Shown here: one piece after another, positions 12,562 through 26,700 of the stretch
How the letters are laid out: each line of letters starts with the position of its first letter
Numbering within the stretch: the first letter of the stretch is position 1
DNA from: Pogonophryne albipinna
Lineage: Eukaryota; Chordata; Actinopteri; Perciformes; Artedidraconidae
NCBI GenBank assembly: GCA_028583405.1
Contig: CM053243.1
Span: forward strand, 37,076,281-37,140,280
Direction of reading: 5' to 3'
DNA length: 64,000 bases
Notes under the pieces: model-generated
The model's database searches: none
Told to the model about the DNA's origin: nothing
What the model saw: the letters and a program-made list of their open reading frames with translations, nothing else
Program-made: the position numbers and the translations under genes

Positions 12562-12863
12562 GTTTACAGTAGTCCCTCGTTCTTATTAAACATCCATGTT
12601 GTAGTCCGCTATAGAAAACTGTAGTTTCCATAGTTTCCCCACAGCAGCAGATGCACATTTATGACGTCCGCTGACGCATCATAAACACGTCGGATAGTGA
12701 AAGTGCATTCGGATTCTCTAAAGTACCGCAGTCTCTTCTCCTAAGTCCTTTTGAATTCTCCTATCCACTATCCCTTAACCCCGTGACGTTTCACTCAGAG
12801 GTCAAGGAATAGGAGATAGGGTTAGAATTTAGGAGCTCATTTTTGGATTATCGGAACGCAACC

Positions 12864-13811
12864 CATGTGTGTGAAGAAGCAGGAAATAAAAAGGAACTCA
12901 CCCTGTGGTATAACCGGCAAGAGAGAAAGCCTTTGAGCTCCATACTTTTTCAGAAATAATCCTTGATAATCCATGATATGGCGTTTCATCACCGCAGAAT
13001 CTGCCGGTAGCATATCCCGCATGAGCTCATCCCCCTCCTTTTAAAAAAAAAAATCAATTTCTCTTCTTTTTTTTTAAAAGCTTTTTACCCCAAATCAGCA
13101 CTTTTGAAACATCCTTCATGGCTAGAATGGGTGATCTGTTTGGTATTTTGAGCAAAACACTTCATAGACATGTTTTTTATATATATTTTTATATATCTGA
13201 GACCTATGCTATTGCCTAAAAATAGCATGATAGGTCCACTTTAAGTTATTTTGAAATAGTAGACTAGATCAAACGAGAGCTAAAAGGAGATTATATAGGA
13301 CAAATCCAAACTAATGCTAATGTTGCTCCATATAATAAAACATAAACATATCAACTTAATAACTTGATTATTCTGTATGTCAGTGTGTGCATCACTGATG
13401 GTTCTGTCTTCAAGTACATTTATGAGGGACTTGAGCGATTGTATTTTAGGGAACTTTATACTTCTTCTAATGTTAAGATAAAAGTGTATTGATCCCTGGG
13501 AATACATTAAAAAGCTACCGAGCAGTATATAAATCAATTAAAATGGTCTCAAATGTTATCAACAATAAAGTCATGATAATGCATCAATAATTAATATCCA
13601 TTGATATAATAAATATTCCTTTACATTTTTTCTGAAATGTTAATATATTTTTTTTTATTTAGTATAAAATTGAATGCAGGACTTTTACTTGCAACACTGT
13701 TTTTTTGACACTGTAGTAATGCAGATCTGAGTACTTCTTCCCCCTGACAGTGAGCAGGAGCTGTGAATACTTTGTGGATACTGAAAAAACACCTTGGGTT
13801 TGTTTTGATGC
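12864..13811. other. Spacer downstream of the zinc-finger gene
   Basis: AT-rich DNA between the palindromic element and the presumed 3' end of the zinc-finger gene. It has several A/T homopolymers (near 13045-13075) and a degraded repeat end near 13195-13245. No gene recognised. Confidence 0.4.
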
Positions 13812-13817
13812 TTTATT
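13812..13817 (-). terminator. Candidate poly(A) signal of the zinc-finger gene
   Basis: TTTATT on the plus strand reads AATAAA on the minus strand, about 250 bases past the stop codon at 14068. A GU-rich stretch (GGTGTTTTTTCAG on minus) follows within about 30 bases, as expected for a cleavage site. This would give a 3' UTR of roughly 270 bases. Confidence 0.5.
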
Positions 13818-14067
13818 TTGTTCAACTCAAGAGAATAAACTGGCTAAATGCAGAACACATCATAGAAGTACTTTCAGTCTAACTTCAAATGGACTGACAG
13901 CTCAAGTTTTGTCAACATCTTTAAAAATCAAGACTAGATGTCAGCCACTCAGAGTCAAAGAGAGTGCTGATGTTCAACAACAACAATAAACCCTGAATAG
14001 GCCAAGGGGGTGGTTTGTGCACCACTAGCAAAAAATTACCGATGTTTGAGAGCCAGAAGATTTTCCT

Positions 14068-14717
14068 CTACCCTGTGTTTATCTCCACAGTCTGCGCCAC
14101 ATAGAGCCCGCCCCCCTCCTCCTGTAAGATCAGCAGCTCTCCTACTGCCTGCTGCCCAGGGACCACAATGCCCTGCTCTGCTCCCTCTGATATCACCACC
14201 TCCACCAGATCCTGCCCCACCCTCTCAGGCAGCGGGCTCTCCGAGGCGAGGGTCAGAGGGGTAGAGCTGGGGGTGGAGAGGTCGTTTGTGTGGACGTAGA
14301 CGACATGTTGGATGTTACCTGAAGGTTCCTCATCTCCTCCGTCTTCTGCTCTTGAGGTCTCAGTGCCTTGAAAGTTCCTCGCCTCCTTCTCCTCCACTTC
14401 TCCTCTTGCCCTTTTCCGCTTTATGTACCCTTCCTCAAGCGAGTTCTTCTTGGGTCTGCCTCTGATTGGCTGCAGGTGGCTGGAGCCTGAAGCTGCTTGT
14501 GCAACCTCCGTCTTGCCGCTGCTCTCCGTCTGCTCTCCGTGTCCTCCCCCTGACTGCGACTCCTCCCCCTGAGCCCCCCCCTCTGCCCGGTGCTGGGCTT
14601 GGTGCCTCAGCAGACTGTGTCGCACCGTGTACGAAGCGCCGCAGTGGCAGATGTATGGTTTCTCCAACACGTGGGACGACTTTATGTGTCTCCGCAGCTT
14701 AGTGGCCAAAGTGTAGC
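14068..14717 (-). CDS. znf408: znf408-like coding exon 8 (last): fingers 9-10 and C-terminal tail
   Basis: Acceptor TTTTCCCTCAG lies just before 14717, phase 1. It completes finger 9 (histidines in RRHIKSSH) and encodes finger 10, whose first cysteine pair is CHC. About 180 tail residues follow with the basic patch KRKRARG and a hydrophobic-acidic end containing [10 protein letters not shown] and VAQTVEI. The stop is TAG at 14068-14070. Confidence 0.9.
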
Positions 14718-17700
14718 CTGAGGGAAAACAATAACATCTAATCTTAAGCGCAAAAAATCAACAACTGATAAAACATTATTCTGTTGAAAGACACTTCTAA
14801 AACTAAATATGACCAAACCAAGAATATAAAATATTTGTTTCTAAATTAACAGTTTACTTCACCTCATGTTTGCAATTACATTTAATAATTAGGTTAGAAG
14901 GATTGTTAAACCAATGCTGTTTACAGTAAAAAACATATTGATATATATTATTTGTATAAAAAGGATAAAGCTAGTTTTGTTCTATGAAACTTTTTGACTT
15001 TGGTTATCAAGCCCACTGGCTCCTGAAGATATACATCTTTAAATGTTTTCATTTTTTATAGTTTCAGTTATTTCCTAAAACAGCCTAGCACAGTCACTGT
15101 AAGGCAATGCAGTCATGATATTCATACAAAAGGGTAATCAATAAATATGGTATTAAATACATTAGAGTAAATCCATCATTTATCTACATTACGTTATATA
15201 TATCTGATGTGTGGGACATTATGATTGTGTTCCGCTCCAAACATGAATGTGTTCTTTCAGGGCCCATGCTACAATCTTTCATTTAGTTTCGAAAAAACTA
15301 CCCATATTCCTGCTGGCAAACCAAACCAAAAGAGGATAATTCGGTTTTCTGGGTCAGTAAAAAAGCCACATTTTGCCTACAAATTAATCAAAACAACTTA
15401 TTAAGATGATAATATTCACAAAACCAGTTGCAGGTTCAAAGCCACCATGTGTTCACATTTGATTCCCCCCCCAGAGTGTTGTTTGATTCTATAATGGTGC
15501 CAACATGTTCTGACCTTTTCCACAGACAGGGCAGCGATGGGGCCTTTCTCCCGTGTGCAGCCTCTCATGGGACCTCAGGCTGTGCGGGTCCCTCAGAGAT
15601 TTCCCACAGTAGCTGCAGAGGAAGCCTCCTCCGGTGTGGGAAAACATGTGCCGGCGCAGGTCTGGTTTCTGGGAGAAGCTCTGGTCGCACTCGGAGCACG
15701 GATACGGCTTCTCTCCGTTGTGAATTCTCAAATGAGACTCGAGGTTCCCTGAGAGACACACAGTCAGAGAGACATTTTGTTATATATTGTGTGTGGGGGG
15801 AGCAGGGCATTGGGGTATGTATTTTCCAAAAATCTGTGGGGAGCTATGTTCTCTCATCAAAAATTAATGTTGCCACTTTATTCAAGGAAAGTTCATTCCT
15901 TAATGTGATCACAAAATATCCTGTTTCCTGTCTTTCACAATTAGAGGAATACGTTGAAATTTGACGCAATGTGTTCCTTTCTTTCTGAAGGTCAGATGAG
16001 AAGATCAATACCATTTCGTTTTTGTGTTTGCAGGTTGTGTTAGCTTATAGGGGGCTCTTGTAATTTAACAACTCCAAAGCTATCGTATTGAGATGTTTGT
16101 GTGTGCTTCATGAGAATTTATGACCAACATCAGAAGACATCTCACGAGATGTTGGAGGGTGGGTTTTATCTCTATTGGTGCAGTGTTGCCATATATTTTG
16201 AGCAGGTTAATATCAACTCCCTTCTTCTATTTCTATTATTATGTAGCTCTCGTATAGAAACTTAAATGGAGAGTTTTCAGACACCAGACTAAACTTTTGT
16301 TAAATCAATAGAAAAAGTTAAATATTGACAATAAATTATGTGGAACAAAAACTAAAAAAAAGTTCTCAACAGGAAGTAGTTATTGACCGTAAACACAGTT
16401 TGGTCCACAATTTTCTCTAGAAGCTGATTGGCTAGGCTCTTTTTCTTTTTAAATACGGCTTTCTTAACAGGTCTTAAAAGTCATCAAATCTAGTGAGAAC
16501 GTCAGCATGTTGGCTTCTCAGCTGCTCAGCTAAGATAATAAACAGGTCCTCGACTCCATCATGTTCCACCTGGCAGGTAGAAAAACAAACGTGTTTATCC
16601 AAAATGATACCAGACCACGTAGCTTCTTATGAGCAGCTGCCACTGTGTAGCGCCAGCAGAGAAGATCATAAAGTCGTACAAACAGTAAATAAATAATAAT
16701 GATGACTAATACAACTTGTCAGTCAGTCCCACAGTTATATTTATCTTGAGTTAAATAAAGTCTCTGCAGCAGAATAGACTTTTATTTGACAGGTTGCATT
16801 CTAAGTGCAGATGAATCTTAAAAATGAAGTATAGATCAAACCTAATGTGATGCTTTTGACAGTGATATAAGGGTTATCCTTTTGAATGTATTAAATATGA
16901 AAGACTTGCAAGCACTTTGTGACTTAATGTGTCCCAAGGGTCAATATTGCGTTCTCTCTAACCCTCTGTCTGAAACCAGAGCCAAGTCTGCTCTGATTGT
17001 TTAGCTGGCTGGCTCTGTTGTGATTGATAAACCGCTTAGAGATGTCCCGCCTCTTAACTTGTACAATGTGATGGAGTCTTAGCGAATAGAATGACGACTG
17101 TTACGTTGATGTCATTATGTAACAGAAGTAAACAAAGGAGTCCAATCGTGGTTTTTCAGGCTGGGGGGGGTGGGGAGAAGTGTGTGGGAGAGAAATTCCC
17201 TCTGGAGGAAGCTTTTGATTTTGGCTTTCGCAGTCCATTACATGCACAAAAACCTATATAACGCACCACAGGAAAGGGAAAACCTCAAAAATAAGAATAG
17301 GGCCTCTTCAAATCTGCAGGAAGAAGAGAACATCGACCACAGCAGCATTTTTTAACCGAGCCCACCTGACTGTAAAGCAGCCGGCTGGACCTCCAGCACC
17401 GGACTCTGACCTCACCTTTCTGACTGAAGCACCTCCCGCAGTGCTGACACACGTGAGGTTTCTCCCCAGTGTGGAGCTTCATGTGGTTCCTCAGAGAGCC
17501 GGAGTTAGCCAGCAACTTGTGGCACACTGTGCACTGCACCTGAGGGAGAATGAAAACACAAATGCAGCATGATTTATCCTACTTTTCAATAATAAAAGCT
17601 CAGGAGGAAAAACACGGCATGCATGGGAATTTTAAGATATTACTGGACAGATACAAAAATTAGGCCGAGTGGTGCAGGAATGCAACTTTTTTGGTTGAAA

Positions 17701-20700
17701 TTGTGTCTGTGTATAGAGCGGAGGGGAAGGTGAAGCAGCAAGAAACAGCAATTATGCTCCTCCTTGGTCTTTGCAGATTTCAAGAAACATTCCATACACG
17801 AGAGAAAGATGCTCATTAAGCTGCTCACTGAAAAACAGAAACATCTGAAAATGTCACAACACAAGTGAAGAAGTGCTTCACGGGGAATCTGTGGAGTGTA
17901 CTTGTCGCAGTACTGATTGTGTAGATCCTCCAGCTCTGTGTTAAACATGTTCCATCTGAAATGTAGCATTGTTTACATCCATGTTTAATTATAATAATAC
18001 TCTATGCTTTGATACAACCATGTTTTCTACTCTTTGTTCTTTTGTACAATTTCTATATAATATATTATGCTGTTTGACCATCTTTTACCGTGAACTGTAT
18101 ATAAACTGTATCATCAAGAATAATGTATTTTTGATCTATTGTGAATATATTCAGAATTATCTCAATATTGATACAGACATACTGACTCTTCTCTTCTACT
18201 CAAAGTGGTGTCATTTTACCTCGTATTTATTGTCTCTAAAAGCTCTTCAAGAAAAGAGATGGATAATAAGAAGAAGAATCTGAAAAACTATATATTTATT
18301 TTGTATTTATTTATTTGAGCTTTCTGTATGTTTCTGTACTTTGGTCTTCCCTTGTGGTGCTGTAACACTCCGAAGGATCATAAAGGTGTATCTAATCTTG
18401 GCGTGTTTCCAAGATAAACAAAAACACACTAGTTCTAAATCTCATCAGGGAACCTTCACAGAGCAGTTTAACAGAATCACGCCTCCTTACCTTCGGAGGC
18501 TGTGTGTAAACCTTTTTGCTGCAGTGGAGGAGGCGGTGGATGCGTAGAGAGGGCCGGCGAGCGAATGCCTTGCCACAGTGCTCGCAGGCGTAGGGCTTCT
18601 CCCCGGTGTGCAGCACCATGTGCTCCTTCAGGTCCCGCTTCAGCCCGTAGCTCTTCTCACAGTGAGGGCAGGAGAAGGGACGCTCCCCGCGGTGACTCAT
18701 CTGCAAATAATACCGTCATTATTTCTAAGGAAATGTATTATTACTGCTGCTATTGTTACTCTTCACTGACAGGAGGAAATTGCTACCTTGCTTGATGAGC
18801 TCATCCCTATCAAGGAAGCATTGAATATATCTCCCCAAACCCCCCCACACACACGCACGCTGTTTAAAATACATCCACAGGTGACGGATCTTGTTTTTCT
18901 GAGGCCATTTAGCTGTAAAGTGTTTGTTCAATGGATAACCGAGCAAAGAGGATTAAATAATAGGCTACAGGAAGACATCCTTACAAAACAATAAAGAAAT
19001 ACAGAGAGCAGCAGGGAAGGAAGTATGTGTTATTATCTATCTATTGTATATATTAGTATGTTTGCTGTTCATTTCTTTCATTAATAAAAAGGAATGTTAG
19101 TAAAAGATGCGAAAGATAATGTTCCTATTACTATAGAGACATTTATTTTACTTTGTCCACAACAATGTTTTGACAATTTATTTTTCTGAAATGTCCTGCT
19201 TATTGTACCACATTTAAGAGATCCTTGTTCCCAACAGTCTAAATCCGGCTCTATTTATAAATGGACTGTTTATGAATAGAGCCTGAACAAATCTGCATTT
19301 AAGTTAATTTCACCATAAATTATATTCAGATTGGAGAGTTCAAATGTGTTAAATGGTGCATAGTTTCCTGGAAAGCGTCCTGTAATTACTTAAAGTTTCG
19401 AATGAAGACATTGAGAGCATTTTGAGTCATTTAAGTCTAACAAATCACTGTTAAATGAGGTAAATATAACTCTGCACACTTAGGCCACCACCCACCCATG
19501 TATCAGTGATGCTGGCGGTGGTCAGAGGCGAACAAGATTGGTTTTAGCAGATGGTCATACACCAATTAGAAGGTTGGTGGTTTAATCCCCAGCCTCTGCA
19601 TTAAACATTTTGATACACCACAAGATACTTAACCTTACACCAGATATCATGGCCAACTGTGCGTTAATGTGTGTGAATGATAGCCCTATTGTAAGCTTCT
19701 GTACGAATGGGTGGATACAGACAGCAAAGCAAGCCATGAAAAGCGCCAAATAAATGCAGTCAATTTACAGACATAAAACTTTCAACTAGGGGAAGGAGCA
19801 AAAAGCAGCTTTTAGACATAATAAGTTACTCCAAATCAATTTGTATATATTAAATACATTCAGCATAGTTTATCAGGGACCTGACATATTTGTTTTATCT
19901 TCAAATACATTGTGTCGCATTTTTAATATTGTTTATAATTGATCGCAACTCTTGAAAACTATAATTGTTCCTGTTTTAGCGCTTAAAGATGATATTATGG
20001 ACATTTTCAAGTTTATATTTGTATATTGTGCCTCTCATGTGACATTTTTACATGCCTTTATGTTCAAAAAGGTCTTCATACTTTTAACACTGTCTGTGCT
20101 GCAGCACCTCTTTTCACCCTCTGTCTGAAACCAGAGCCCAGTCTGCTCTGAAGTAAAGAAGTTAACAAATGAGTCCTTTCAGGCAGGAAAAAGAAAACCC
20201 CCAAAAGCATAACAGGACTTGCAGACTAAGAAAATAAAGAGTTGTATCCCCCCACACCTGATGGGCTCTGAAGCTCTCTGCAGAGGTGTAGTTCTTCCCA
20301 CACTCCTGGCAGCTGAAGGGTTTCTCCTCTGTGTGGATGAACTGGTGTTTCTTCAAGTGACCGATCTGGTAGAACTTCTTCCCGCAGCTGGAGCACCTGT
20401 ACCGCCTCTCTCTGATCCCTGCAGGCCATGAAGGGGTCGCCTTGGCAACACACGATGCTGCTGCAGCGGCCTCGACATCAGGGAGCGAGATACTTTCCGA
20501 AAGCTCCTTCTCTGTGGCGGGGGTGGTGTCTTTAGTGGAGCTCTGTTCCTCCGTCTGTTTGGATTGAACAGGGCCTCCGGGAGGGTGCTTCCCACGGCCG
20601 ATTGGACAGTGAACGCGTCGCGGTTTAGCTGCCAGGCGGGAGCTGCAGCGGACCAGAGGAGGTGGAGAGAAGCCTCCAGAGTCTGTCCCACCATCTGTAT

Positions 20701-23700
20701 GTTTACTGTGTGACTGTCTGTCCTCACTACATGTGCTGTCTGTGTGTCCTCCTGCTGTTGGGATGTTGTTTTTCTCTATGTGAGCATCAGTGAAACTCTC
20801 AAGGGTTTTCTGGACTCTCCTCTTCCTCAGTGGAACAGTTGTCTGACTCCTCTTGATGCATCTGCGCGGGACTCTGAGCAGCACTTCCTCCTGCGTGTCC
20901 TCTTTCTCCTCTGTTTTCTTTTGAATAATCCGTATGTCGGGTACAACAGTCTCTGCGTCTTTTCTGTCTTCTACTTTGTTATCTGTACAAAAACAAAGAC
21001 AGTAAACATTGTAAATGGTGACTCGGTTGGGAGAAAATGTGTCTGAAACAATGATATATATTCCCTCCTAAAACTTGGATGGGTTACATTTTAACATTGC
21101 ACTGCTCTGTACATGTGTTTGATGATTCAAATAGGATTTGATGTGAATTATCAAAAAAAACAACATAATTCCATTTCAATCAGTACAATTTCCTGTTTAT
21201 CAAACTATTTTGTGGATAAAAGTGCCAGCAAATTAGCTGCAAAATGCAAAACACTAGCTTTGCAGAACAGCATCACTGTTATAGTTGTATCTATTGCAAT
21301 ACTGGATGATCAGCACTGATGACGTTGTAAACCGCTGTGTCAAGTTTTAGCTGGTAATGCAAACACTTTGCATACTTACAGGTTAGTACTGTACTGTAAA
21401 ACAATGCAATGCATTTTTCTACTTTTACAAATGTTTATTTACATTTTGTAATGTCCATCTACAAAGTATCTAGTGACTGTATGCGTGGAAATATGAAGTG
21501 ACATTTTTATACAAATTAATCAAATTCCTCTCTCTAAATTATAGTCAAGTATAAAGTACTTCAGTGAACGTATTAAAAGGAGCCCTATTGTGCTCATTCT
21601 TATTTACATAAATGTATTTTGTGCTTCTACTGTGATGTGTTTACTTTCAAAAAGGACTTGCTCAGATTGCATGTGCTGCATGTGTCTTTTCACCCTCTGT
21701 CTGAAACCAGAGTCACGTACAATGTGTTGAGAGTGGGAGTGTTACATAAACAACATTATGTTACATGCACAAAAACGTATATAACACACTACAGGAAGGG
21801 AAAACCCACCAAAAGAATAATAGGGCCCCTTTAAGTTACCATCTCTGAGTGACTTATAAACATGTACAGAACATGTTCGGTATGTACACCTTGTACCTGT
21901 ATATTCACATGTATGTACAATATTTATTATAAATGTACTTCTGTTCATTTTTTACTTATTCCCATTAAAATTAATTAGCTTTTAATTTATTTCTTCAATA
22001 TATTTTCTTCAATAAGTTTCCTCATTAACTCGTAACTCTACATCCAGCCAACAGATATAACACCCTTCTTTCTCCCCAACACTCAAATCAATATGTTCTA
22101 CCACTACAATGTTATTTCCCTGCAGAGAGATTAATTGTTTCTTTTCCCGCTGCCTTTTATTTAGCATTCATAATTATTTTGGAGATGTATTCCTGATTCA
22201 CAGGCTCGCTCTGTTTCTATCAGCGCTGTAAGAGTTTTAATAAGATAACCTCAGTGGAGCCACAGTCTGCTGGGGGCTTTCTGCATGGAGGCCCTCCTTG
22301 ATGTCGCATCAATCACTGCACACGGATGCTGCTAAAGGCTGAGAAGAGCCAGGGTTTATTACTACAAAACAAACGTGCTTTAATTACTTGGTTTTCTTGC
22401 TGCAGTAATCATTAATTCCCATATAATAATAATATTCAGCTTTTAGTCTTTTTTTTCACAAAGCACTCAAATGAAAACAATGGCTGTTAAATAATGATTT
22501 TGTGGAAATTCTGCTTTCATCAGTGGAGTTGATGCTAATTCATCTACTAAGACCTTTGTGATTACAAAGGTTATTTAATTTAACCCAGAATGTGATTATG
22601 TGTTGGTAAGTGAGGTTTTTTCAAGGGTCAATGGTGTTGTCCACTTAGCTCTGGAGTTAAATGTCCCTCTAGCTCCTCCAGGTGGAGACAGTGAATGAAT
22701 ATTCATTCTGATTACATTAATCAAGGCCATTTAATGCTGTTTGGTACCACTTAACTGTAATAATTATATTGCACATTGTCTTTATTGACCTAAAAAGGGA
22801 TAATATGCAGTGGTAGAAGAAGTAATAAGATTGTTTACTTATGTAAAAGTAGCAATTCTACAAAATAATTATTTCTTAATTAGAAAGCTCAGTGACTAAG
22901 TGTGAGTATTGGCGTCATAATATACCTAAGAAGCGAAATTGAAAGTACTTGTTAAGCATAATGGTGTGTTTCAAAATCATACATATGAAATTATGATTAT
23001 TAATGCATAAATGTGTCTGTCATAGCTGGTAAAGGTGATTAATATTTATAGCCTATGATTATGTTTCAATGTTTATTTATTACTTGGTAAAAATGACAAT
23101 ATTGGCTTCCAAAATGTGGTGGAGTAAAAGTATAAAGAAGCATTAAACGAAAATGGAGGTGGCGGAAACCAAAAACAGAGCTAAAATGGAGAGCAAATTG
23201 GACCTGAGGGCCAGCTTAATAGACATGTAACTTAGGTAGATGATATACAACAACAAACATTTACATTTTAATACATTTGCACCTGCTAGAGATATGGAAC
23301 AAATTGATTAGTCGATATTTTGATTTTAGTTTAATCAAGCTGCATGACAGATTTTTAGAACCAAAGGGGGTAAGATAAACCCAATCCTACACCTTCCTGG
23401 GGAATAAGGCTGGTTATGACCTCATTTATCCTAAGACTTTGGTGCGAAAACAAACAAAATGAATGGATGTTTTTGCCTGATTGACTTCTAATCAACTGTT
23501 GGTCTGTATCCACTACCTGGGAGGTTGTCCTGTGCCGTGGAGTTTTTCGTGGTCTGACACTTTCCTAGGGTTTCTCCGCCCAACAGCAGCTCTGTTCCTG
23601 GCTGGATGTCCCGACACACGCGCAGACACACGTCCACACACTCGTCTGAACACACCTCTCCACAGGCACACTGCACAGACACGTTCTGCTGTCTTCTGCT

Positions 23701-26700
23701 CTGCGCCTGGCAGGCAAATCTGTGGGAAATTAAAGAACAAATGAATGCAAACATAAATATGTTAAACAAAACTTCAATGTGGATTTACATGCTTCGTTGG
23801 ATTTAATCAGGATTGAGTGTTTGTATTTCATTGAATAGGGAAGGATATGAAGGGAATGATGCTGTTTTTATCCCTGTGGGTGTCTCAGCGGAACACAGTC
23901 CGAGATACAGATATTTGGAATAATAATAAAACTTCATATACGCTTATTTGTAATATCAGTATGGGTGGTACAGTTAAATCTATCCACTGTCTGTGACCCA
24001 TCACAGGTAACTTGGTTGCAGCGAAGGATTGTGCAATGATGTTCTAGTTCAGCTCCCTGGGGGAGAAAAAGATGGCAATATTTAATCAGGACCCAGCATA
24101 CAGCCAGAGGCAGGGGAAACTGTTGCCACTACATACAGTGCACACAGCCAGAAGCAGAAGACACAGAAACCACAGAAAACTAAATCAATATTGGCAAACC
24201 TCAAATATGAAGGGAGAGCGAGAAGAACGGGTAACAGGAAGTGATGCTCTTCAGTAAGTCAGCTTTGAATTCTGAGATGAGCAAGTCTAATATTCATGTT
24301 AGAAATAAATATTTAAACTATATATAATCAAATGATTCTTACATTTTTTAGATTTTCTTATGCACTGTATGCTGTTGCCCCGATTTGAAAAATAAACAAC
24401 AAACATCTTAACCAGGATGAAGAACTGGTTAACATTATATCAGCGAAACCTTAGCATGTTAGCATTATCATTGTAAGCAAACTGATATTAACAGTGAGTT
24501 CAAGGCACAACAGGCTCACAAAGCCTGTGAGACTATATTTCGCTCTAGATTCCAACGGAAAGTCCAGAGTTGATATAGTTGTATGTGTTTCAAATAAATT
24601 ATCGGTTGATTCTCGCTAAAAAATAAATATATCAAAACAATCAGGTTATGAGGATAAAAAGCCTAAGTTAACTTCTTGTGAAGCATTGTGTCAACTTACT
24701 TGATCCAGACGCCTTTTTGTAGCATACTTTCATCTTTATTTGCTGCTTTCTCCATCAGTGCCTACAAAACATACATTTATTTTGTGTAAATTATTGTACT
24801 TAAATAAAGAGAACGCTTATACGATAACATCATAGAATAATACTTTGTTGTCAAATCAAGTCTGAAATCTTTCTTGCATCACAGCATGTCCATTTCAACA
24901 TCCACAAGGACTAATATTTAAGACAAGAATCAAGGAAACAAAACATTTAACATAACAAGAACATATGTGGAAAACCCTTTAATATACAGTTGATCGGGGA
25001 TTTAATTTAGGATTGACTGATGCACAAAAGAGATTTAGTCTACTTATTTAACCCTGGGAGCCTGTATCTAAAATTGGATGGAAACAATTCATATTTGCTG
25101 CAGTATATTATGAGGATTTCATTGACAAATAATTGTATTATTTGCTAGGATTCTCTGTAAATGAAACTTAAAGTTCCTAGCCTAGATTTCCCAGCGAAGC
25201 CTTAAGACAAAACCCCTGAAGGCAACTTTCAATAATGAACTGAGACTCGTCCTGAGCTGACACTCAATTGCTTTGGATTACATCACGCTTCATGAATGAA
25301 CATGACCCCACCGGCTAACAGTTATTGTTTGACAGCTGACAGGTAAGTTATACTCATGTTCATAATGGTGGTGATTAATGCCATGTCTGACTCAGCCCCA
25401 CTTACAGTAGTATAAAGAAAAAGAAAAGGATAGGTAGGTCGTGATTTGAATATGTATTGAATTCTGTGCCCTTGCAAAGTTAGCATGGTTTGATCTTTTT
25501 ATCTTTGAAGCTGCTCTTACTCCTCTTGTTTTTGAAGGTCTGATTCATTACCTTCCCACGGAGGTCAGCAATAAATTGAGAATAAAGGCATGCATTTATC
25601 CTCATTTGCAACTGAGGTAAAATGGTTTAAAACTAGGGCTGCAACAAACGACTAATTTGATAATCGATTAATCTATCGATTAATGAAACGATTAATCGAT
25701 TATTCGGATCGTTAAGGTTTTAACTGTACTACTACTTATATCGATACTGCTTATCGATCCGGTCATTTTAACGATAGTATTAACGGTTCTTTTTACAAGA
25801 AATAAGGTAAACTAACTAAACAAATTGTGAACAAAACTAACATTGCTTTTTATTTTTAATTAAATGCATAATATTTCACATCAAAAGAAACAACAGTGTT
25901 TTAACAAATCATATTAAATAATCTGATAACAGAACTGTAAACAGAATAGCTGAAACTTTAACAAAATAAATAACTCAGGTACCTCTAATCATGGGCGTAG
26001 GAAGCATCCTGAATGTGGGGGGGACATTTTTAAAGGGGGGTGTGGGGGTCCTCCCCCACGAAATAAAATAGATTTCCTGTATTCTGGTGCATTTAACAGG
26101 TGGTTTGATACTTTTATGTGGCTATACTAGCATGAGGGAAATGATGGGTACATTTTGTAATTTCATCCAGTAGTAAAGAAAGGAAACATATTTGATTATT
26201 AATTCAGAGCCGTCTTTGAATTAATAAAAAGCAGTTTAAATGCCCATTTTTTGTACATTTATATACAACAATACATATTTGTGAGTGCATTGAGAGATAT
26301 TGTTGTGGAGAGTCATTTATATATAAATCGCAAAATACATTTGTGAATCCTTCTGTGAGCATTTATTAATATTGAGACTGATCTGACTCCATACAGATGT
26401 TAAGTTCACCTAGAAATGGTATCATTGACTTAAATGTTCAAATAAATGTTGCTCTTCTGTCTATATTGGTCATATGATGCCCCTTGACTGAAATGTTTCC
26501 TTTTCAATATCCCCACTGATTTCCTTAACATTCTGGGATGAGATGGATGGATGATTCAATGTTGATGAAAGGGAAACTGTCATTTCCCTTTCATCAACAT
26601 TGAATCATAACAAGTCATACTGAATGTAAATACAACTGACTCTAAAGTAAGTCCCAGTCTGTGACATTGGACATTTTGAAGACTCAAAGTCCCAAGCAGT

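Larger units (their letters stand above)
10010..12863. mobile_element. Giant palindromic (foldback) element, interrupted by a hAT insertion
   Basis: The element starts GGTTGCGTTCCGATAATCC and ends with the exact complement (GGATTATCGGAACGCAACC). Once the 1140-bp hAT insertion is removed it is about 1.7 kb, almost entirely two inverted arms of roughly 800 bp around a spacer of about 60 bp near 10.81-10.87 kb. Arm identity is high by eye over hundreds of bases. Each arm carries the same 63-codon open frame (10345-10536 plus; 11181-11372 minus). I do not recognise its product, and it may be open by chance. No transposase or target-site duplication was found. Confidence 0.85.

Noticed and set aside
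14466..14702. Plus-strand open frame of 78 codons across the last exon of the zinc-finger gene
   Set aside because: It overlaps a well-supported C2H2 exon on the other strand and has no recognisable features.
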